Source: Certhia americana
Taxonomy: Eukaryota; Chordata; Aves; Passeriformes; Certhiidae
DNA: 64,000 nucleotides
Assembly (NCBI GenBank): GCA_018697195.1
Contig: CM031864.1
Coordinates: 11,289,970 to 11,353,969, forward strand
Reading direction: 5' to 3'
Position 1 is the first letter of the stretch, and each line of letters opens with the position of its first letter. Below are positions 37,741 to 50,800 of this stretch, one piece after another. Both the position numbers and the translations under genes were made by a program. Below the pieces are notes generated by a model, which worked only from the letters and a program-made list of their open reading frames with translations, was not told the DNA's origin and ran no database searches.

Positions 37741-38574
37741 TCTGTCATAGAATAGAGTGCCATCAGAAATCTTTTCAAGTAGGAGCCTGTGAACCAAGAC
37801 CCAGGTCGCTTCTTGGATCAGTCTAAGGATTTGTAGGTCCTTCAGTGTGGGGAGGGCTTCACTGGTCAAAGCACGGTACTCCTGTGTCTAAACACCAAAT
37901 CTCTTCCAGCTTATGCACATTTCTCTGACTAAACAGAACCAGTCAGCTACTGCACCACTGGCCAGTGAAGTGACAACCTTAAAACCAGACTAGTGTGAGA
38001 TGCCTTGTGAGCAGACAACAGATAGAGTAAGTCATGATAAGATGTCTGCCTTGATGAGTCCATGAAGCAAATGTTTCTCTCACTTGGACTATTGTGAGAC
38101 TCTGAAGGACTCATTTATGCATGGAGCTGTCTCTGATTAAGTGTGTTCAAGGATAAGAGCATCCACTGATGGAATTAATTTACATAGCAGAAGAATTACT
38201 TCAACCTTTGCCTATCAATACAAAAGCTATCTGAAACAGGTATACAAATCCCCATATTTAGAATTTGTTCTCAGTGTTCAAATATTTATAACTGTATGAT
38301 CTGAACCTTTCTCCATTTTCATACCTGTCTATAGTGCAGCTCTAAGACATCATTAGCTCACTTAACGAGGTGAAGGAATGCCTGGGACTGGTATGTTAAT
38401 GAAGCTGAATTTTCCTCAAAGAGAAGGTCATTCTAAAAGTGAGCAGAGCTGCTCTTCCCTGCCAGAGCTCCCTTTCTAATGGCCATCTCACACTCCTGGT
38501 TGCTGTGCCTGCTGCCGCCCTCCCTGCAGGGAAGGCTGGCTGCCTGTGCCAACTGCTCACTCCACATAGTGAGT

Positions 38575-38765
38575 AAATCCCAGACAGACGGTGCTAACGG
38601 AAATGTCTTTTTTCCCTCTTTTAATGCCCTTTGCATAATGGCAAGCCCAAAAATCGTTAGTGAAAACGAGCTTATCGCAGGGCCCTTTGATAGCCCTAAT
38701 CTGCTTATGCACAGCACTTTGAGCTGCCAATCAGAGCAATGCAAACTCCGCTCTGTGATCACACA
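38575..38765. promoter_or_regulatory. Candidate conserved enhancer-like block
   Basis: Within 190 bases lie octamer-like sites ttgcataat (38631) and atgcaaac (38739), a TCF/LEF-like ctttgat (38685), and a CCAATCAG box (38727), with several isolated CpGs in otherwise CpG-poor intron. No repeat was recognised. This pattern suggests a selected non-coding element; conservation itself cannot be seen from one sequence. Confidence 0.3.
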
Positions 38766-39479
38766 GGGCAGAGCCAGGATGAAAGTGATATTGCCTGGGT
38801 CACCTCATTATTGAGCCCCTCTATTAACTCAACTGCAGCTTGTTCTGGTTTCCCTTAGCACTGCAGTCCCAGAAGCAGCAGCCTCACTTGCTCATGTAAC
38901 CCTGGCAAACAGCCACGTTTCTGAAATGACTCCTCCAGATGCCTGACAGCCACAGACACACCTGGCCTCATAGGATGCCTCACCTTGCAATTAACTGTAT
39001 GGACCAGGGATGGACTCCTGTGTAAGCAAGGCAGCTGGAATGGGGAGTGAAGGGATGAAAATCCAATGGTTTGAAGACAGTCACATTTAGAGCCAAATAC
39101 CCATATGCTGCCTGTCCAGACAGCTTGTCTGCATGGGAGTAAATTCATAGAAATGCACAAACCCACTCAAATCAATCTCTCCAAAGCAATTTCCCAGCCT
39201 GTTTTACTCCTCCATCAGTTTTTATGAATCTACCCTTAGGGAAAGACAGTATGATCAAAGGGACACGAAGAAACAACTTACCCCTCGGGTGCACCCACTC
39301 TGCCAAAGAGCCCTGATCCAAACCCCAGATGACTTTCCCCATTATTCCCTTTAGCAAACTGCATTCCAGCATCCCTGCAAACCCACAAGGACAGAGGCAC
39401 TGGGCTTCTCTGTGTCCTGGAGATGGAAACTGGACTGTTTTTGCTTTGTCTCCAGCAGCGTTGAATGTCAAGCACTTAC

Positions 39480-39624
39480 TGGATTGGGCAGTTCTGGCTT
39501 CGACGGTGGGGGTGTAAACTCCTACCCCCAGCTCAGAGCGGGCACCCAGACGGAACTTATACAATGTGTCTGGTTTGAGACCTTCCACTGCATATGAGGA
39601 TGTTGGGTCAAACTCCACCTTTTG
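39480..39624 (-). CDS. PTPRF: PTPRF exon: second part of FN3
   Basis: This 145-base exon completes FN3. It reads QKVEFDPTSSYAVEGLKPDT, then LYKFRLGARSELGVGVY, then TPTVEARTAQS plus one base. LKPDTLY is the E-F loop tyrosine-corner region typical of fibronectin III domains. The acceptor is tttggcag and the donor is CCA|gtaagt. Entry phase 0, exit phase 1. FDPTSSY and GVGV(Y/F)TPT are LAR-type. Confidence 0.96.
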
Positions 39625-40608
39625 CTGCCAAAAAAAAAAGGGAAACAGATTATTTGGTGTAGTTGGGGGATACAGAAAAGCTGGTATGCAGCCATTCTGG
39701 GCCCACAAAAAAGTCACAGCCACGCTGCAAAACCTGCTGGCAGTCCTGCATGATTCCAAAGCATGGAGCTTCCTGGGTGACACACCAGGACTCTGCAGGG
39801 AAGCAGACCTCTGCCACTGCCAGACGACACTGTCTGGTGTCCAGACTGCACTCCCTGGCCTGAGAGCTTTGTGGGAATGCTGAGTCCAGCTATACAAGTT
39901 CAGACAGATGGCACAGGACACACAAGTTTGTTTTCTCCCAGCAGACAGTGTATTGCCTGTGCAACAGAGGAAAGCCTTTGCCCTGTAGCAGTCGGGATCT
40001 CTAATGCACCAAAAAACTGCTGGAAAAGGGCTTGTTTTGTTGACACTTCACCTGAAGGGCACTTATTTTTGGCAGCTCTCATGCCACTATAATAAGAGGA
40101 GAGGGAGAGGACCATGGGACACTGTGACGCTGTCATGACACAATTCTTGCTATGCTGTCTTGAAGCCAGCAGTACCTTTGATATATCTTGAACTGGACTT
40201 CCTTTAGGGACCAGCAGTAAATGCAGAAGGGCTCTCTCTAGGCCACCTTTAATCTGCTTTTTACATCTAACCAGTCCTGAGGCCAGAGACACATGTTGGA
40301 AGCCATTTCAGACCTGCCCAGAAGTGCTACTCTTTACAGGCACCAGCAGTAAGCATGCCTCAGGGATATTGTCATGGCATTCTGAGCCTTTCCAGTCCCA
40401 AACCAGTCACTAGCTACTTTGCGGGCATCAACAAGCACTGTTGAAGTCACCTACATAGAAACCAGAATACCAGGTTCATATTGCACAACACTGAGGCAGA
40501 CGAAACACAAAGGAACAGTTCTGTTACCACCATGGCTCAAGCACACACCCTTCCCAAGATGATAAACTACCATGTTCATCCCCAAGAGCTGCCAGGCAGG
40601 ATCCTCAC
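39625..40608 (-). other. PTPRF: Intron within FN3
   Basis: This 984-base intron ends at acceptor ttttttttggcag. It has no recognised repeat or further exon. A long open frame that runs through here from 39172 to 39921 is read-through of the flanking exon, not a separate gene. Confidence 0.8.
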
Positions 40609-40742
40609 CTGAGTGCCATCTTCTCCTTCCCAGTACAGCAGCTCATATTTAGTAATGCGTTCCTGAGAGGCAGGCAGCCATGTCAACAGGATGCGGGTAT
40701 CAGACTCTGCTTCTGCCTGGAAGTCAGCTGGCTGGGCAGGAA
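40609..40742 (-). CDS. PTPRF: PTPRF exon: first part of FN3
   Basis: This 134-base exon encodes the N-terminal half of the third fibronectin III domain. It opens VPAQPADFQAEAESDTRI and continues LLTWLPASQERITKYELLYW, which contains the B-strand tryptophan and the C-strand tyrosine. It ends EGEDGTQ at donor CAG|gtgagg in phase 0. The VPAQPADFQAE opening is LAR-specific (PTPRS and PTPRD read VPGQP). It pairs with the next exon, 984 bases away, to complete the domain. Confidence 0.96.
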
Positions 40743-41286
40743 CTGGGGAACAAACACATGGTGAGTGCCAGAAGAGAAGAGTTCCATGACTTAGCAAAGT
40801 CAGTGTTTCACCTTTTGAGGATCCTCTTTCATTTCTGCCACAACATCCCTTCTCCCCTGTACTGTGTTCTTAGAACATCTCAGGCCACAAGCAAGCACCT
40901 CTGTCACTCAGGCAGGTGACTATGGGGATTGTGCTCACTTCCAGACCCTGCCTGAATCCCAGATCCTTCCTTCCACACATGTACTCAGACCCCAGAAGAG
41001 TGCAGCAGTTGCACAGGTGCCGACATCCATGTCCAGGACTTTGTGTCATGTTTTTAGCCACTGTATCTCAGACAAAACTGTGGGCTGTTACTTGTACAGA
41101 TATTGATATCAACTCCCCAGGACAATCTGACAGCTTAAATCCGATGGCTGTGGGGTGGGAATGCCCCCCCGCCGCCCACCCTCTCTGACATGCAATCATT
41201 TGAGGACCTGGTGCAGGTCCGAGACTCAGCTGAGCCGCACACTGCTGGGATGGCCGTGAAGCCCAGCTGCCTCACTCCATACGTAC
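40743..41286 (-). other. PTPRF: Short intron between FN2 and FN3
   Basis: This 544-base intron has a clean gtacgt donor and a tgtttgttccccag acceptor. I see nothing else in it. Confidence 0.85.
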
Positions 41287-41868
41287 CCCCTTGCTGTGTT
41301 TTGACCTGGATGATGTCTGAGGGGGGCCCATCGCCCACCGAAGTGAAGGCCAGGACGCGGATGCTGTAGGTGGTGCCTGTGATGAGGCTGCCCACAGTGG
41401 TGAGGTGGCTGTCGTCCGTGTTGTGTTTCTGCCACATGCTCAAAGGCAGGTGTGGGTCGGTGGTGTAGTACACGCGGTACCCTCGGATCTGCCCGTTGGG
41501 CTCCTCCGGCTGCTCCCACTGGACCAGCATGGTGCTGGCACTCAGCATCCGTGCCTGAACTTTGAGGGGTGGACTTGAAGGAGCTTGCTCTCCTGTCCGG
41601 GCCTCGACCAGTTCACTGGGAGGACCCCTGCCGATGTTGTTGACTGCAATGACCCGGAACTCATACTCTGAGAAGGGGCTGAGCCCACCTATGCTATAGC
41701 GGGTGGTTGCAACACCATCCACCTCCTGGAATTGGCCTTCCAGGGATTTGGGCTTGTACTGGATGACGTAATATGAAATGGGGTCAGAGTTGCCTGAATC
41801 CCAGGTGAGGGTCACGCTGGTAGCTGTCGTTTCAGTCACTAATGGCTCTGTTGGAGGTTTTGGCAGTG
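41287..41868 (-). CDS. PTPRF: PTPRF exon: FN1 and FN2 together
   Basis: This 582-base exon encodes two complete fibronectin III domains. FN1 starts [18 protein letters not shown], carries the B-strand tryptophan in VTLTWDSGN, and runs through [16 protein letters not shown] to [11 protein letters not shown]2 follows with [20 protein letters not shown], then [10 protein letters not shown] and [16 protein letters not shown], ending VKTQQG plus one base. The acceptor is aattgcag and the donor is GGGG|gtacgt. FN1-FN2 sharing one exon is the known LAR-family arrangement. [12 protein letters not shown] and [11 protein letters not shown] are LAR-like rather than PTPRD- or PTPRS-like. Phase 1 at both ends. 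Confidence 0.97.
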
Positions 41869-44604
41869 CTGCAATTGGAAGGCAGAGAGGTGTGATTTAA
41901 ATAATTCAGTCAGCTCAAACCTTGCAATGTGCACAGGGATAAAAATGGAGCTGCCACCTCCCATTAACATTCTTCTTTAAAAGGCAGAAATCATTTCATA
42001 CTCTATAACATGCATTTTTATATTACCATATATTGCTTGAAGTAGTTCTTAATGGAAGGATAAACAGAGCAATCATGTTATTAGATGTGCTTGACGCACT
42101 TACCAGCAGCAGGCTAAATAAAAGTAATTCAACAGGGATGCAGGAATGTTTCTGTCATGGGGGTTCACCCAGCAGCGGGAAGGTGCTTGCTGGGCTGGGC
42201 TGGGCTGGGCTGGGCTGGGCTGGGCTGGCCCCAGAAGACAGGTGCACAGCTGATTTACAAACTAAAGCAATCAGAGCACCAAAGGAATCTGGAGTTATGC
42301 TCTTGCTTCCAGAGAAGCAGAATCTTAGGCAACAGGGAGTTCATGGACAATGCTGTTAGAAGGGTTGGTGGGGTAATGTTTAGTAAGTATTACAGTACAT
42401 GCAGGAAAGATACAGACAGAGAAAATACCAACTTTCATATCCACTATTTCACTGGGTGGTTGTCAAACTGTAACCAGACAATAAACTGTTATACAAGAAC
42501 TTTGACAATGACACCTCTGAAGTGTCAATGAGAACACAACTACTGCAAGCAAACATTTCCAGATTTGGTATTTTACCACAAGAACAAAGAAAAAGAATGA
42601 GTGTGTGTGAGAGATTTGCAGAGTACACAAATACATTAGTACAATGACTGAATTAAAGTCTACAGTAAGTTCAAACCTTCTATAAATCACTCTAAAGTCA
42701 TTAGTGACTTGTAATGCAGATGTGCTTGACAAGGAACTAGGGAAAATGCTCAACCCAAATTAAGATCCTCAAGAATTTCATTCTTTGGCAAAGCCATCAG
42801 GTTTCTAGTTTCCACATGGTTCAGCTGAGAAAAGCAAGTTCATTAGCACAGGGCATGCCTGCTCTGAGTACCAGAGAGAATGCCTTGTCCTGTGCTACTG
42901 CAACATGAATACTGAGAAGACTATCAGAACTGGCATGGGAGGGGAGAGCACACAACCCACAGCCAGACATCTCACCAATACCTATGGAGGACTGAAGAAA
43001 CATATTTCCTACAGCATCCTAGAAACTGGCAGCCTTCTTCAGGCTATCAAGGACAGATGAAACTTCTTTTCTTTTGAAGAACCTCAAGTTTGACTCTTGA
43101 CAGCTGTTGGGTGTGCAGCCTCCATGTGAGCAGGGGCAGGTCTGGTACTTCCAATGCACTTAAGTGCAATCAGTTCTGTGTAAACTTGCTTTTTCTTTCA
43201 GTGCTGTCTGCACTGAAAATGCTCTGCTTGCCAGGAACCACAGGAGAAGCAAGACTGGGTGAAGAAATTTGGGATAGAGGCAGTAAGATAATCAGAGTAA
43301 AGGTGTAGAAAAAACAGACAAGGACATATGGAGGAAGGTGAAGGGATAAAGGAGCTGAGCAGATTGCTCCCTGTCCTGAGGCATCATGTCAACCAGTGAG
43401 GGATAGAGGCAAAGGAATTCCAGCTATGAAGAGGTAAATGCTGTGAACCATCAGTGCAATGGTGCAGTCAGTTCCCACCTTTTCCCTCCACAACAGCAAA
43501 ACACCATCCCATCCAGCAAACCACCTGCCCTTTTTTCTGTACACTTTTGTCTATCTACTATAGCAAGGCAACCACTGTGCTCTGTATGAAGAGAGAGGCT
43601 GGAAAAGGTAGTGAGGAGCAGGTGTGAGTAAAAGGAACTGGGTGTGGCTAAGGTTAAAAGCATCCTCTGATGAGCCAAGAGAATGTGCTGTTATCTCCAG
43701 GTCAGAGAGGGCTCACACTCAATTCTCTGATTTGTTCAAGGAGGAACTGTCTGCTAAAGGTGGTCTTAGTGCAGGAAGGGGCCTGCAAGAACAGGCAGAC
43801 ACAAAAGATGACGTATCTGTGGTAATCTGAGCTACAAATCAACCATAAGCAGAGAAGGAAAGGGATACTGGGGCTCTGATAGATCCCAGATGAGAAAGGC
43901 AGGACACCTTCAGCCTCCTGTTAGTGGGTCAGCAGTCAACAACAATACTCTCTTTTGGGCAAAGCTACTTGTGAAATGTCAGCAGAAAGTACAGCTCAAG
44001 GACAGCAGCACCACAAAAAGAAAGGGAAAGAGGCAGAGCAGTAAGGGAATTTACACAGGATTATGTAACAAATTTCAAATGAGCACGCATAGCTCCTCCC
44101 TGCAGGAAGGGAGGATGCTCATTTTGTTGAGGCTCATGGACACTTCACACTGCTGGGATTAACCTTCTTGTCTCACCCTTACTGCAAGAGGACATCTGTG
44201 CAAACAGCTCTCTGACTGTTTTGCAGTTTTTCTCTGTTCATCCACAGACCCTGCCCCAAGACAGCTGATGGCCCACCACTGTGCTGAGCTGATCCTGCTA
44301 ATGCACAGAACAAGCCAGATACTGCTGAGATAAACACAGACTCAGTGAGGTTCTCTCACGGTGTAACAAGGACCTGGCCTGACACAAGCTTATCTACCAC
44401 GCCACTTGCAGGGAGAGAGAAAATGACCTTCAGAGCAAATATCATATGCAAGCAGGAAAAAAGGAAGTTATGGGTTTGGGAATCTCCCTTGCAAGCTGGA
44501 AAAGTCACAGAAGAGAGCAGTCAGCCTGCTGCAACCAAGAAACTTTGGCAAAGGGCAATGTTGTTGAAACCCAAGTAGGAGCACTGCAAGCAATAATTCC
44601 TTAC
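41869..44604 (-). other. PTPRF: Intron between Ig3 and FN1 exons
   Basis: This 2.7 kb intron contains a perfect TGGGC pentamer tract at 42191-42225, annotated separately. The rest is unremarkable intronic sequence with no framed exon or recognised repeat. Confidence 0.75.
42191..42225. repeat. (TGGGC)7 pentamer tandem repeat
   Basis: Seven perfect copies of tgggc in a row, followed by a partial tgg. The plus strand offers seven GGG triplets spaced by two bases, so it could fold as a G-quadruplex. The G-rich strand is the template for PTPRF, so the pre-mRNA here is CCCA-rich. It sits in the intron between Ig3 and FN1. Confidence 0.95.
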
Positions 44605-44874
44605 CTTTGACAGTGATCTGGGCTGTGGCTTCGATCATGCCAAGGGAAGAGATGGCCACGCAGGTGTAGTTGGCAGACTGCATGATGTTATTCAGCTCCA
44701 GGACATTCCTACCAACAGGCATCTCATCTTCTTTGGTCAGTTCCTCCACACCAGCCATCCACTTCACGTAGGGCATTGGAGCACCTACTGCCACACAGGT
44801 GAGGTTCACGCTCCCCCCAGGCATCACCTCATGGTTGCTCGGAGGGATAGAGAATCGAGGAGCAACACGCCGCA
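44605..44874 (-). CDS. PTPRF: PTPRF exon: Ig3
   Basis: This 270-base exon encodes the third immunoglobulin domain in full. It opens [12 protein letters not shown], has the B-strand cysteine in [12 protein letters not shown], the core tryptophan in MPYVKWM, and the F-strand cysteine in [17 protein letters not shown] is a possible N-glycosylation site overlapping that cysteine strand. It ends QITVK plus one base at donor AAAG|gtaagg. Residues [10 protein letters not shown] and ISSLGMIEA are LAR-type; PTPRD and PTPRS differ here. Entry and exit phases are both 1, so the exon is frame-neutral. It is separated from the FN1 exon by 2.7 kb. Confidence 0.97.
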
Positions 44875-47800
44875 CTGAAACAAGGAGGAGACAGCTAGTA
44901 GGGTCACAGAACCAGCAGAGAATACTCAGTTGCACTGCAGGGGTACATGAGGGGCAGTCAACATTTTTGCCTGTCTATCCCTCAGGACAGATAAAATGAA
45001 GTGCAAGAGCTGTTCACTACTTTGCCAAATTGCACACACTTTGCTCTCCTTCCTTAGCCACTGGCATCTTAGCAGAACTCATTAAGAGATGGCTCAATCC
45101 ATTCCCTCCAAACATAGCCTTTTGAAATCATATTACTAACATGAAACATTCCTCCATTTAAATTATATCCTTCTAATTAGAGAGCATGCACAAATGCCAG
45201 TCACACACTTCGCACAGGGCCCACTGAAGCTCTGCAAAATGGAATCACCTGCGCAATTTATTAGCTCTGGAGCAAAGCAGCCCATTCCTTAAACCTCACA
45301 GGGTTTGGGCAGGGGCAGCAGAAGGGTTTCTTTTTGAATTAGCACACGTGTGCTGCTAAATAAAATATAATTCCTTTCAAAATGTAACTCAGGTTCTACC
45401 TTGGCTCAGAAAAAATAGTCACCCAAGCTGCATGACATTGTCAGGGCCTGAAGAGATCACCTTGCTGGGCAGGAGAGAACTAATCCTGACAGATGTGAGA
45501 TCATATCCATTTTGACAGAAGAGAGCTGGGCTGGCAGAACCTTTCCCACCTTCGTGGCAGCTTTTTGGGAGATGTATTCCTCCTCATTGCATTGCACAGC
45601 TTCTCTTCATATCAATCCCTTGCTGGGTATTTCATTCAAGACTTATTTGTAAGCAACTCTCAGCTACAATAAAGCTCTAAAGCTGCCTGCCATATGCATT
45701 CCCGTCAGGAAAATGACACTGAGAAATGAGGTCCCTTCTTCAGGGTTAGTGTTATGGGCCTATTTAAGCAAGGGTAGAGAAACAACTGTGCTCAGTAAAT
45801 CTTTGTCCCCTCTGGGCAAGCTCATTTTAGTCTGTAGTTAAAAAGGGAAACTGCCTGAATGTGTCTTGCCCAACAGCTCTGCTCTCCTCTAGCCTCCTTG
45901 ACTGGAAAGGCAGCCCCTGAGGTCATGACAGGCCAGCTCTGAGGAGCCTCTCCCTGCCAATTATGCTCCTCCATCAGTGCACTGGGCTGGTGGGGCAGTG
46001 ACTGCCACAGTGCTGGGGGCAGGTGGGAATGGGGCAGGAGCCTGAGCAGGGCTAGCTCACAACAGGCCACGGGTGCAGCTGGCCCCCATGGGTGATGGGA
46101 GCCTGGGGACTCACAGCTCTGTTGGCTTGGCTCCTGCTGCCACAGCATCTCCACAGACAGTAAAGCTGCTGACAGCCCCGTGAGCCGCAGAGGTGTCAGC
46201 TCTGCTTGCCAAGCTGGCTCTACCCAAATCAAATTTCACTAGTGCTCTCTTTGATGATTCATCCCCAAACCAACAGGATTGCAGAAATAGACTGAACACA
46301 GAAGCCCCCACACTTGCATGTACAACAGAGCTAAGACTTTGTGATGAATTAGACAATACTGTCAACATTGTGTGTGTACTACATATCGTCTCAGTGACAA
46401 AACAGGGCTCATTAGCGCCTTACCAGCCAGGGTAAGGATAACTTAAGGATAACTTCCTTTGCCTTTTTTTTTTTTTTTTTTTTTGAGTATATAAATCCAA
46501 AGTCTTGCTGGATGCTTCTTTTAATTAATTATTAAATCTCAAATCAATACCTACATGAGCAATCACCAGTGAAGTGTTACCTGATCAATGGGGCAGTGGT
46601 CCCCAAATGAGACAGAACTGAAAAGTCTACTCAAATGCTATGCAGTCATGAGAATACAGACTTAACCTGATGGACATGGCAATGGTTTAACATGATGGCA
46701 TGTATTTCCAACCAAAGCATTCCAGCACCATTCATTAAGAGTCAGGTTTATTTTCCAATGATCATGGCGTCGAATTATTCCTGGTAGAAGGTGTTCAAAT
46801 TCTGTCCCCATCAAAGGACTAAACCCACCCACCCAAGCTGTATTAAAACAGAAAAGAAAGAGCAAACTTTGAGGGTAATGCCATAGGTGTGCACAGAGCA
46901 CTCACACACATGCACAAGGCAAACAGGCTGGCAGGCACCAGAGGCCACTACAGAGTCAGACAGACAGTAGTGGATGGGCAGGACAGGGAGAGGGAAGGCA
47001 CACAAGTACTCACATCCTGGGAAGACAAGACACTGGAGGACACAAGGCCATGCAGAAAGGTCAGAGCCCAGCATGCACGAATATATTTTCACTTCCAACC
47101 CTGTGAGACCAGAAGCAGCACAGCCTGCTGCAGATTCTTCTGCACCCCACACTGTGTCCCTGTGTCAAGCACCTGCTTTCAGGGTGCTCTTGGGGCTGTG
47201 CGAGTCTCATTGGTGCCGTGTCACCCTTGATGTGTCCTGCAGGAGCAGGACCTGTGGGGGCCATGCTATTTCTCCCGAGGGATGTCAGCAGCTGACCGTC
47301 ACCTGCTCCCCTGCAGGGAGGGGACAGGCACTCTGCTGGAGCTCAGGGCCCTGCAGCAGTGCTCTGCAGGGTGATGGGAAGTCACTCTCCCCTGTGTCAC
47401 ACACATGGGAGCAGCAGAGTTGGTTGGTGCATTCCTGTGCCTAGAAAAGGGATGAATGGCAAGGAAAACTCTCCTGTTTCAAACAGTACGAGACACCCTC
47501 ACCAGCCTCCACATGGGCTGTGTCTCCTGCACACTGCAGCATGCGGATGCCAGGAAGTTGTGCGGAGCTTCAGCTCTCCAGCCTGGCAACAGATGAGTGA
47601 TTAAAAAGGCTTCTTGTGGTGCATTTCTGCAACCCAGAGCGGTGGAGCCGTCTTCCCCTCATTTGCACACCGTCAGAGCTGCTGAGATGGGCTCGCTGCT
47701 CTGCACCAGAGAACAGCAGTGCCCAAGGCACCCAGCTGCTAAAAATGGATGCCCTGTGCAGGGGTCAGCTCTCTACATGGGAGGTGGGAGGAGGTCAGGG

Positions 47801-50800
47801 CAGTGCCTTCGGTAAGAGATCTGGCCCAGACAGTGCTCTGCCAGGAGTATGTGCAAAGGAAGGGACGGGCTCCATCAGCCTCCCATCCTCTTGGGGGATA
47901 ATTGGCAGCTTCTTGTCCCAGTCAGTACAGAGGGAGAAGGGGAGATGCTGTCAGTTAGCATTAGCAAGAGCTGGCACAGCTCTCACAGCAGCTTGCAGAG
48001 CACCATCAACACATTCCTCAGGCTCAAGCCAGCAATTTAAGTTGCTTGCTTTTCTAGCATAAGAGTCTGGTAATAATTTAAATCAGTGTAACTCCTCAAA
48101 AAGCAGGATTCTTACAATTTCTGTCCAATTTACAAGTCAAATCACATGGGTTAGCACAGTCCATGATGCTACCTTGAGTGCTCCAGAGAATTTTTTCTTC
48201 ATTTTTTGCAGCAATGAAGTTTCCCTTTTAATTACAATTTTCTTGACTAGAATTTGCAATAATATTTTTAATCCTCTTTTTGGATAAGGATCAGAAGAAG
48301 GTGGTTTGGAGGTTTTGCCAAAACAGCACAGGGAAAACTACTGTGAATATTAAAACTATTTCAATGGACAATACTATAATTCAGGGGTTTAGTTAAACCT
48401 GCAGACTGTCAAAAATGAGATTCATTATAATTCATCCCAAGAACAGGCATCATAAGGGCTCTGTGCTAGTCCACTATTCTGCCTATCTTCCCACTGAGAG
48501 CATTCCTTAGGAAGTGAAGTGAAACTGGGAGCAGTGAGCAGTGAGTGCTGTGCAATCTGAGCCCATGCCCTGGATCTCACAGGACTGGGAGCAAACACAT
48601 TGTGGAGTCTGGTTCCCCACTCACAGAGGGGACTGCTGGGGGGAAGGAGGGGAGCAAGCAGCACTAGAGCCACAAAGGTTGAGAAATGTTAATAATTCAG
48701 CATGCACTAACATGCACATTCCTTGCCTTGCGAGCAAAGAGCTTCAATCGATTGCCTGGCTCCTCTCAGCATGGGAGTGGCTGTTTCCACACATCTCAGG
48801 TTCCCTCCGAGGGTGAAGTTCCCCCTTTGGAGAACCAGGGACAGCCCCCTCCCTGCTGCTGTCTGCAAGAGCTGTAGGCTCTAAGCTCAGGGCTCTCAGG
48901 CTGGTGGCTGTTAGTCCCTCTCACGTGCTGAGATGCTGCTGGCATCCAGTGAGGCTCTGCTAGAAACACAACAGTGCCAGGAGGACTGCCCAGGCTTCCA
49001 AAGTCAAGCAGCACTGCTAGGGAAAGGGAAACCAAATTTCCCAATTTTCCTGCTGGCTGCCTTGGCCACAGTACAGCTTAGCAGATGACAATGCTAACAC
49101 CCTTCCCTCTGGTTTGCAGAGATCCAGACACCTCTACTTACTCGCTCCTCTTCAGAGTTTCCTTTGAATCATGCCTACCTGGCATCTAATTCTGGGCCTC
49201 ATCTTTCCCTTCCTGGGTGCTACCCCACGGTGATGGGGAGCTGTGCTTGTGCTCTGCTCCTCTCTGCTCCTCTCTGAGGCAATTCCAGGTGCTCAAGTCC
49301 TGCACCACTGTCCTGACATCCTCTTTCTTCTGCTTTGTCCTCTGCATGAGGGAACAGCAGCCCAAAGTTCCTTTTGCTTTGAAGGAGAACTAGGACTGCC
49401 TGGTCTGCTGCTCCTCCCCGGTCCCAGCACAGACAAGGCAAGGTCAGGGGACTCTGCTCTAACCTCCCAGCTGGGATGAGCAGCAGTGTGTGATGCAGGG
49501 CCACATCTCTGAGAGGGTGAGACTGTCCAACTTCATTACTCGAGCCAGGCAAGCTGAAGGATCCCTGGTGTACAGGGTGTGTTCTTGCCCTCGCCAGACT
49601 GGTAACCTGCCAAAACTCCTGCCTTCCTCAGGAACCACCTCCTCCAAGTCAGGAAGGAATGAATTTAAGAGCTATCCTCAAATACGATCATTGGTCTGTA
49701 TGGTTTACTCATCTGTAGACACCTTTCATCTCTCCCCAATGCTATCATTTTATGAAAGGACTTCAAATAGAAAGGCAGTTGCTGAAGTCTCACAACCTAT
49801 TGACAGAACCAACAGAAGGAGAGGAAAAATTGGAACCAGAAAAAATGCATTTACAGTCTAATCTTGTGCTCAAACAATGCTGTACTATTTATGCTCCCAA
49901 TGTATCCTTGAGTGCTGACATTTTATAGACAATTTCCAAAACAGGGCCTTGCCATTTTTGGATTATATTTCAGCTATAACTTTTAGGTCTAATTATTTGT
50001 GCTGACAACCACATATAAAAGAGGATATATCATTACAGTGGTGCAGCACTGGAGACACATCAGCATTCAGCATACTGACATACTAATAGCAAAGTAAGGG
50101 AGAGCAAGATTGTGGAGCTCTGCAATTTGCATTTGCTCTCAGAAATTTCTCTGATGAAAATAACACAACATTAAGGAGGGGAATAAGAGAAAAGATCCAC
50201 TGTATCAAGATAAAATAACTTGTTAATAAATAACCTTGTAGCAGCCACAGAGCAATAATTAAATGCATGGGTTAGCAGTACACAGTTTTAAGTAAAGCTG
50301 GAAAAATGTACGATGTAATTATCAGTGCCAAACAAATTATAAGCATGGCAAATCCCAATGGAATATTTAGAAACTAATTTCTAGTTTCACATTAAATATT
50401 TGTGTACGTAGGTATTTTTGGTGGAGTAGGAAGGAAGGGTCGACACAAAGAATGTGAAATTCTTCACTCCTGCTGGCTTATATCCATTCTCAGCTGCCTC
50501 CCTTCAGTTAAACCACGTGGCTAAAACATTTAAGTGCCCTGTCAAAGGTTTAGTCTCCAGAGGTGTCTCAGCCATCTCAGCAGTGCTCCAAATTCACTGA
50601 AATCTGGGAGGCTTTGGGCCTTGGCTTTGATTTCTTCTGTTTTCTTCCTTGTTCTCATTTTTCACCATTGTCTTGGGCTGAGGTAATTTTATCCTCCATA
50701 AAATCTATTTTAAGAAGGTAAACAACAAAGGTCCTGTTCCTCAGTACAATCTAAATGAGAGCATGTTCAGGGAGAGAAACAGAATTGAACTCAGTGTACT

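Larger units (their letters stand above)
34293..39479 (-). other. PTPRF: Intron between FN3 and FN4
   Basis: This 5.2 kb intron holds a CR1-type fragment at about 37480-37740 and a candidate conserved regulatory block at about 38575-38765; both are annotated separately. A small CA-rich patch lies at 36735-36775. No further exon was recognised. Confidence 0.7.

Noticed and set aside
39172..39921. A 249-codon minus-strand open frame
   Set aside because: Only the middle part (39480-39624) is coding, the FN3 exon. The rest is intron that happens to stay open.
45545..45556. Another candidate meB-like microexon (ctgccacgaag before gtggga)
   Set aside because: It is 11 bases, breaks the frame, and has a poor acceptor (cccaaaaag). 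The 51989-52000 candidate fits in every respect.
46464..46484. The minus-strand poly-A run as the tail of a retroposed gene
   Set aside because: No coding remnant or target-site duplication was seen beside it.
47000..48062. Overlapping plus-strand open frames of 113-156 codons in GC-rich sequence
   Set aside because: GC-rich sequence lengthens chance open frames. No family resemblance or splice context was seen.
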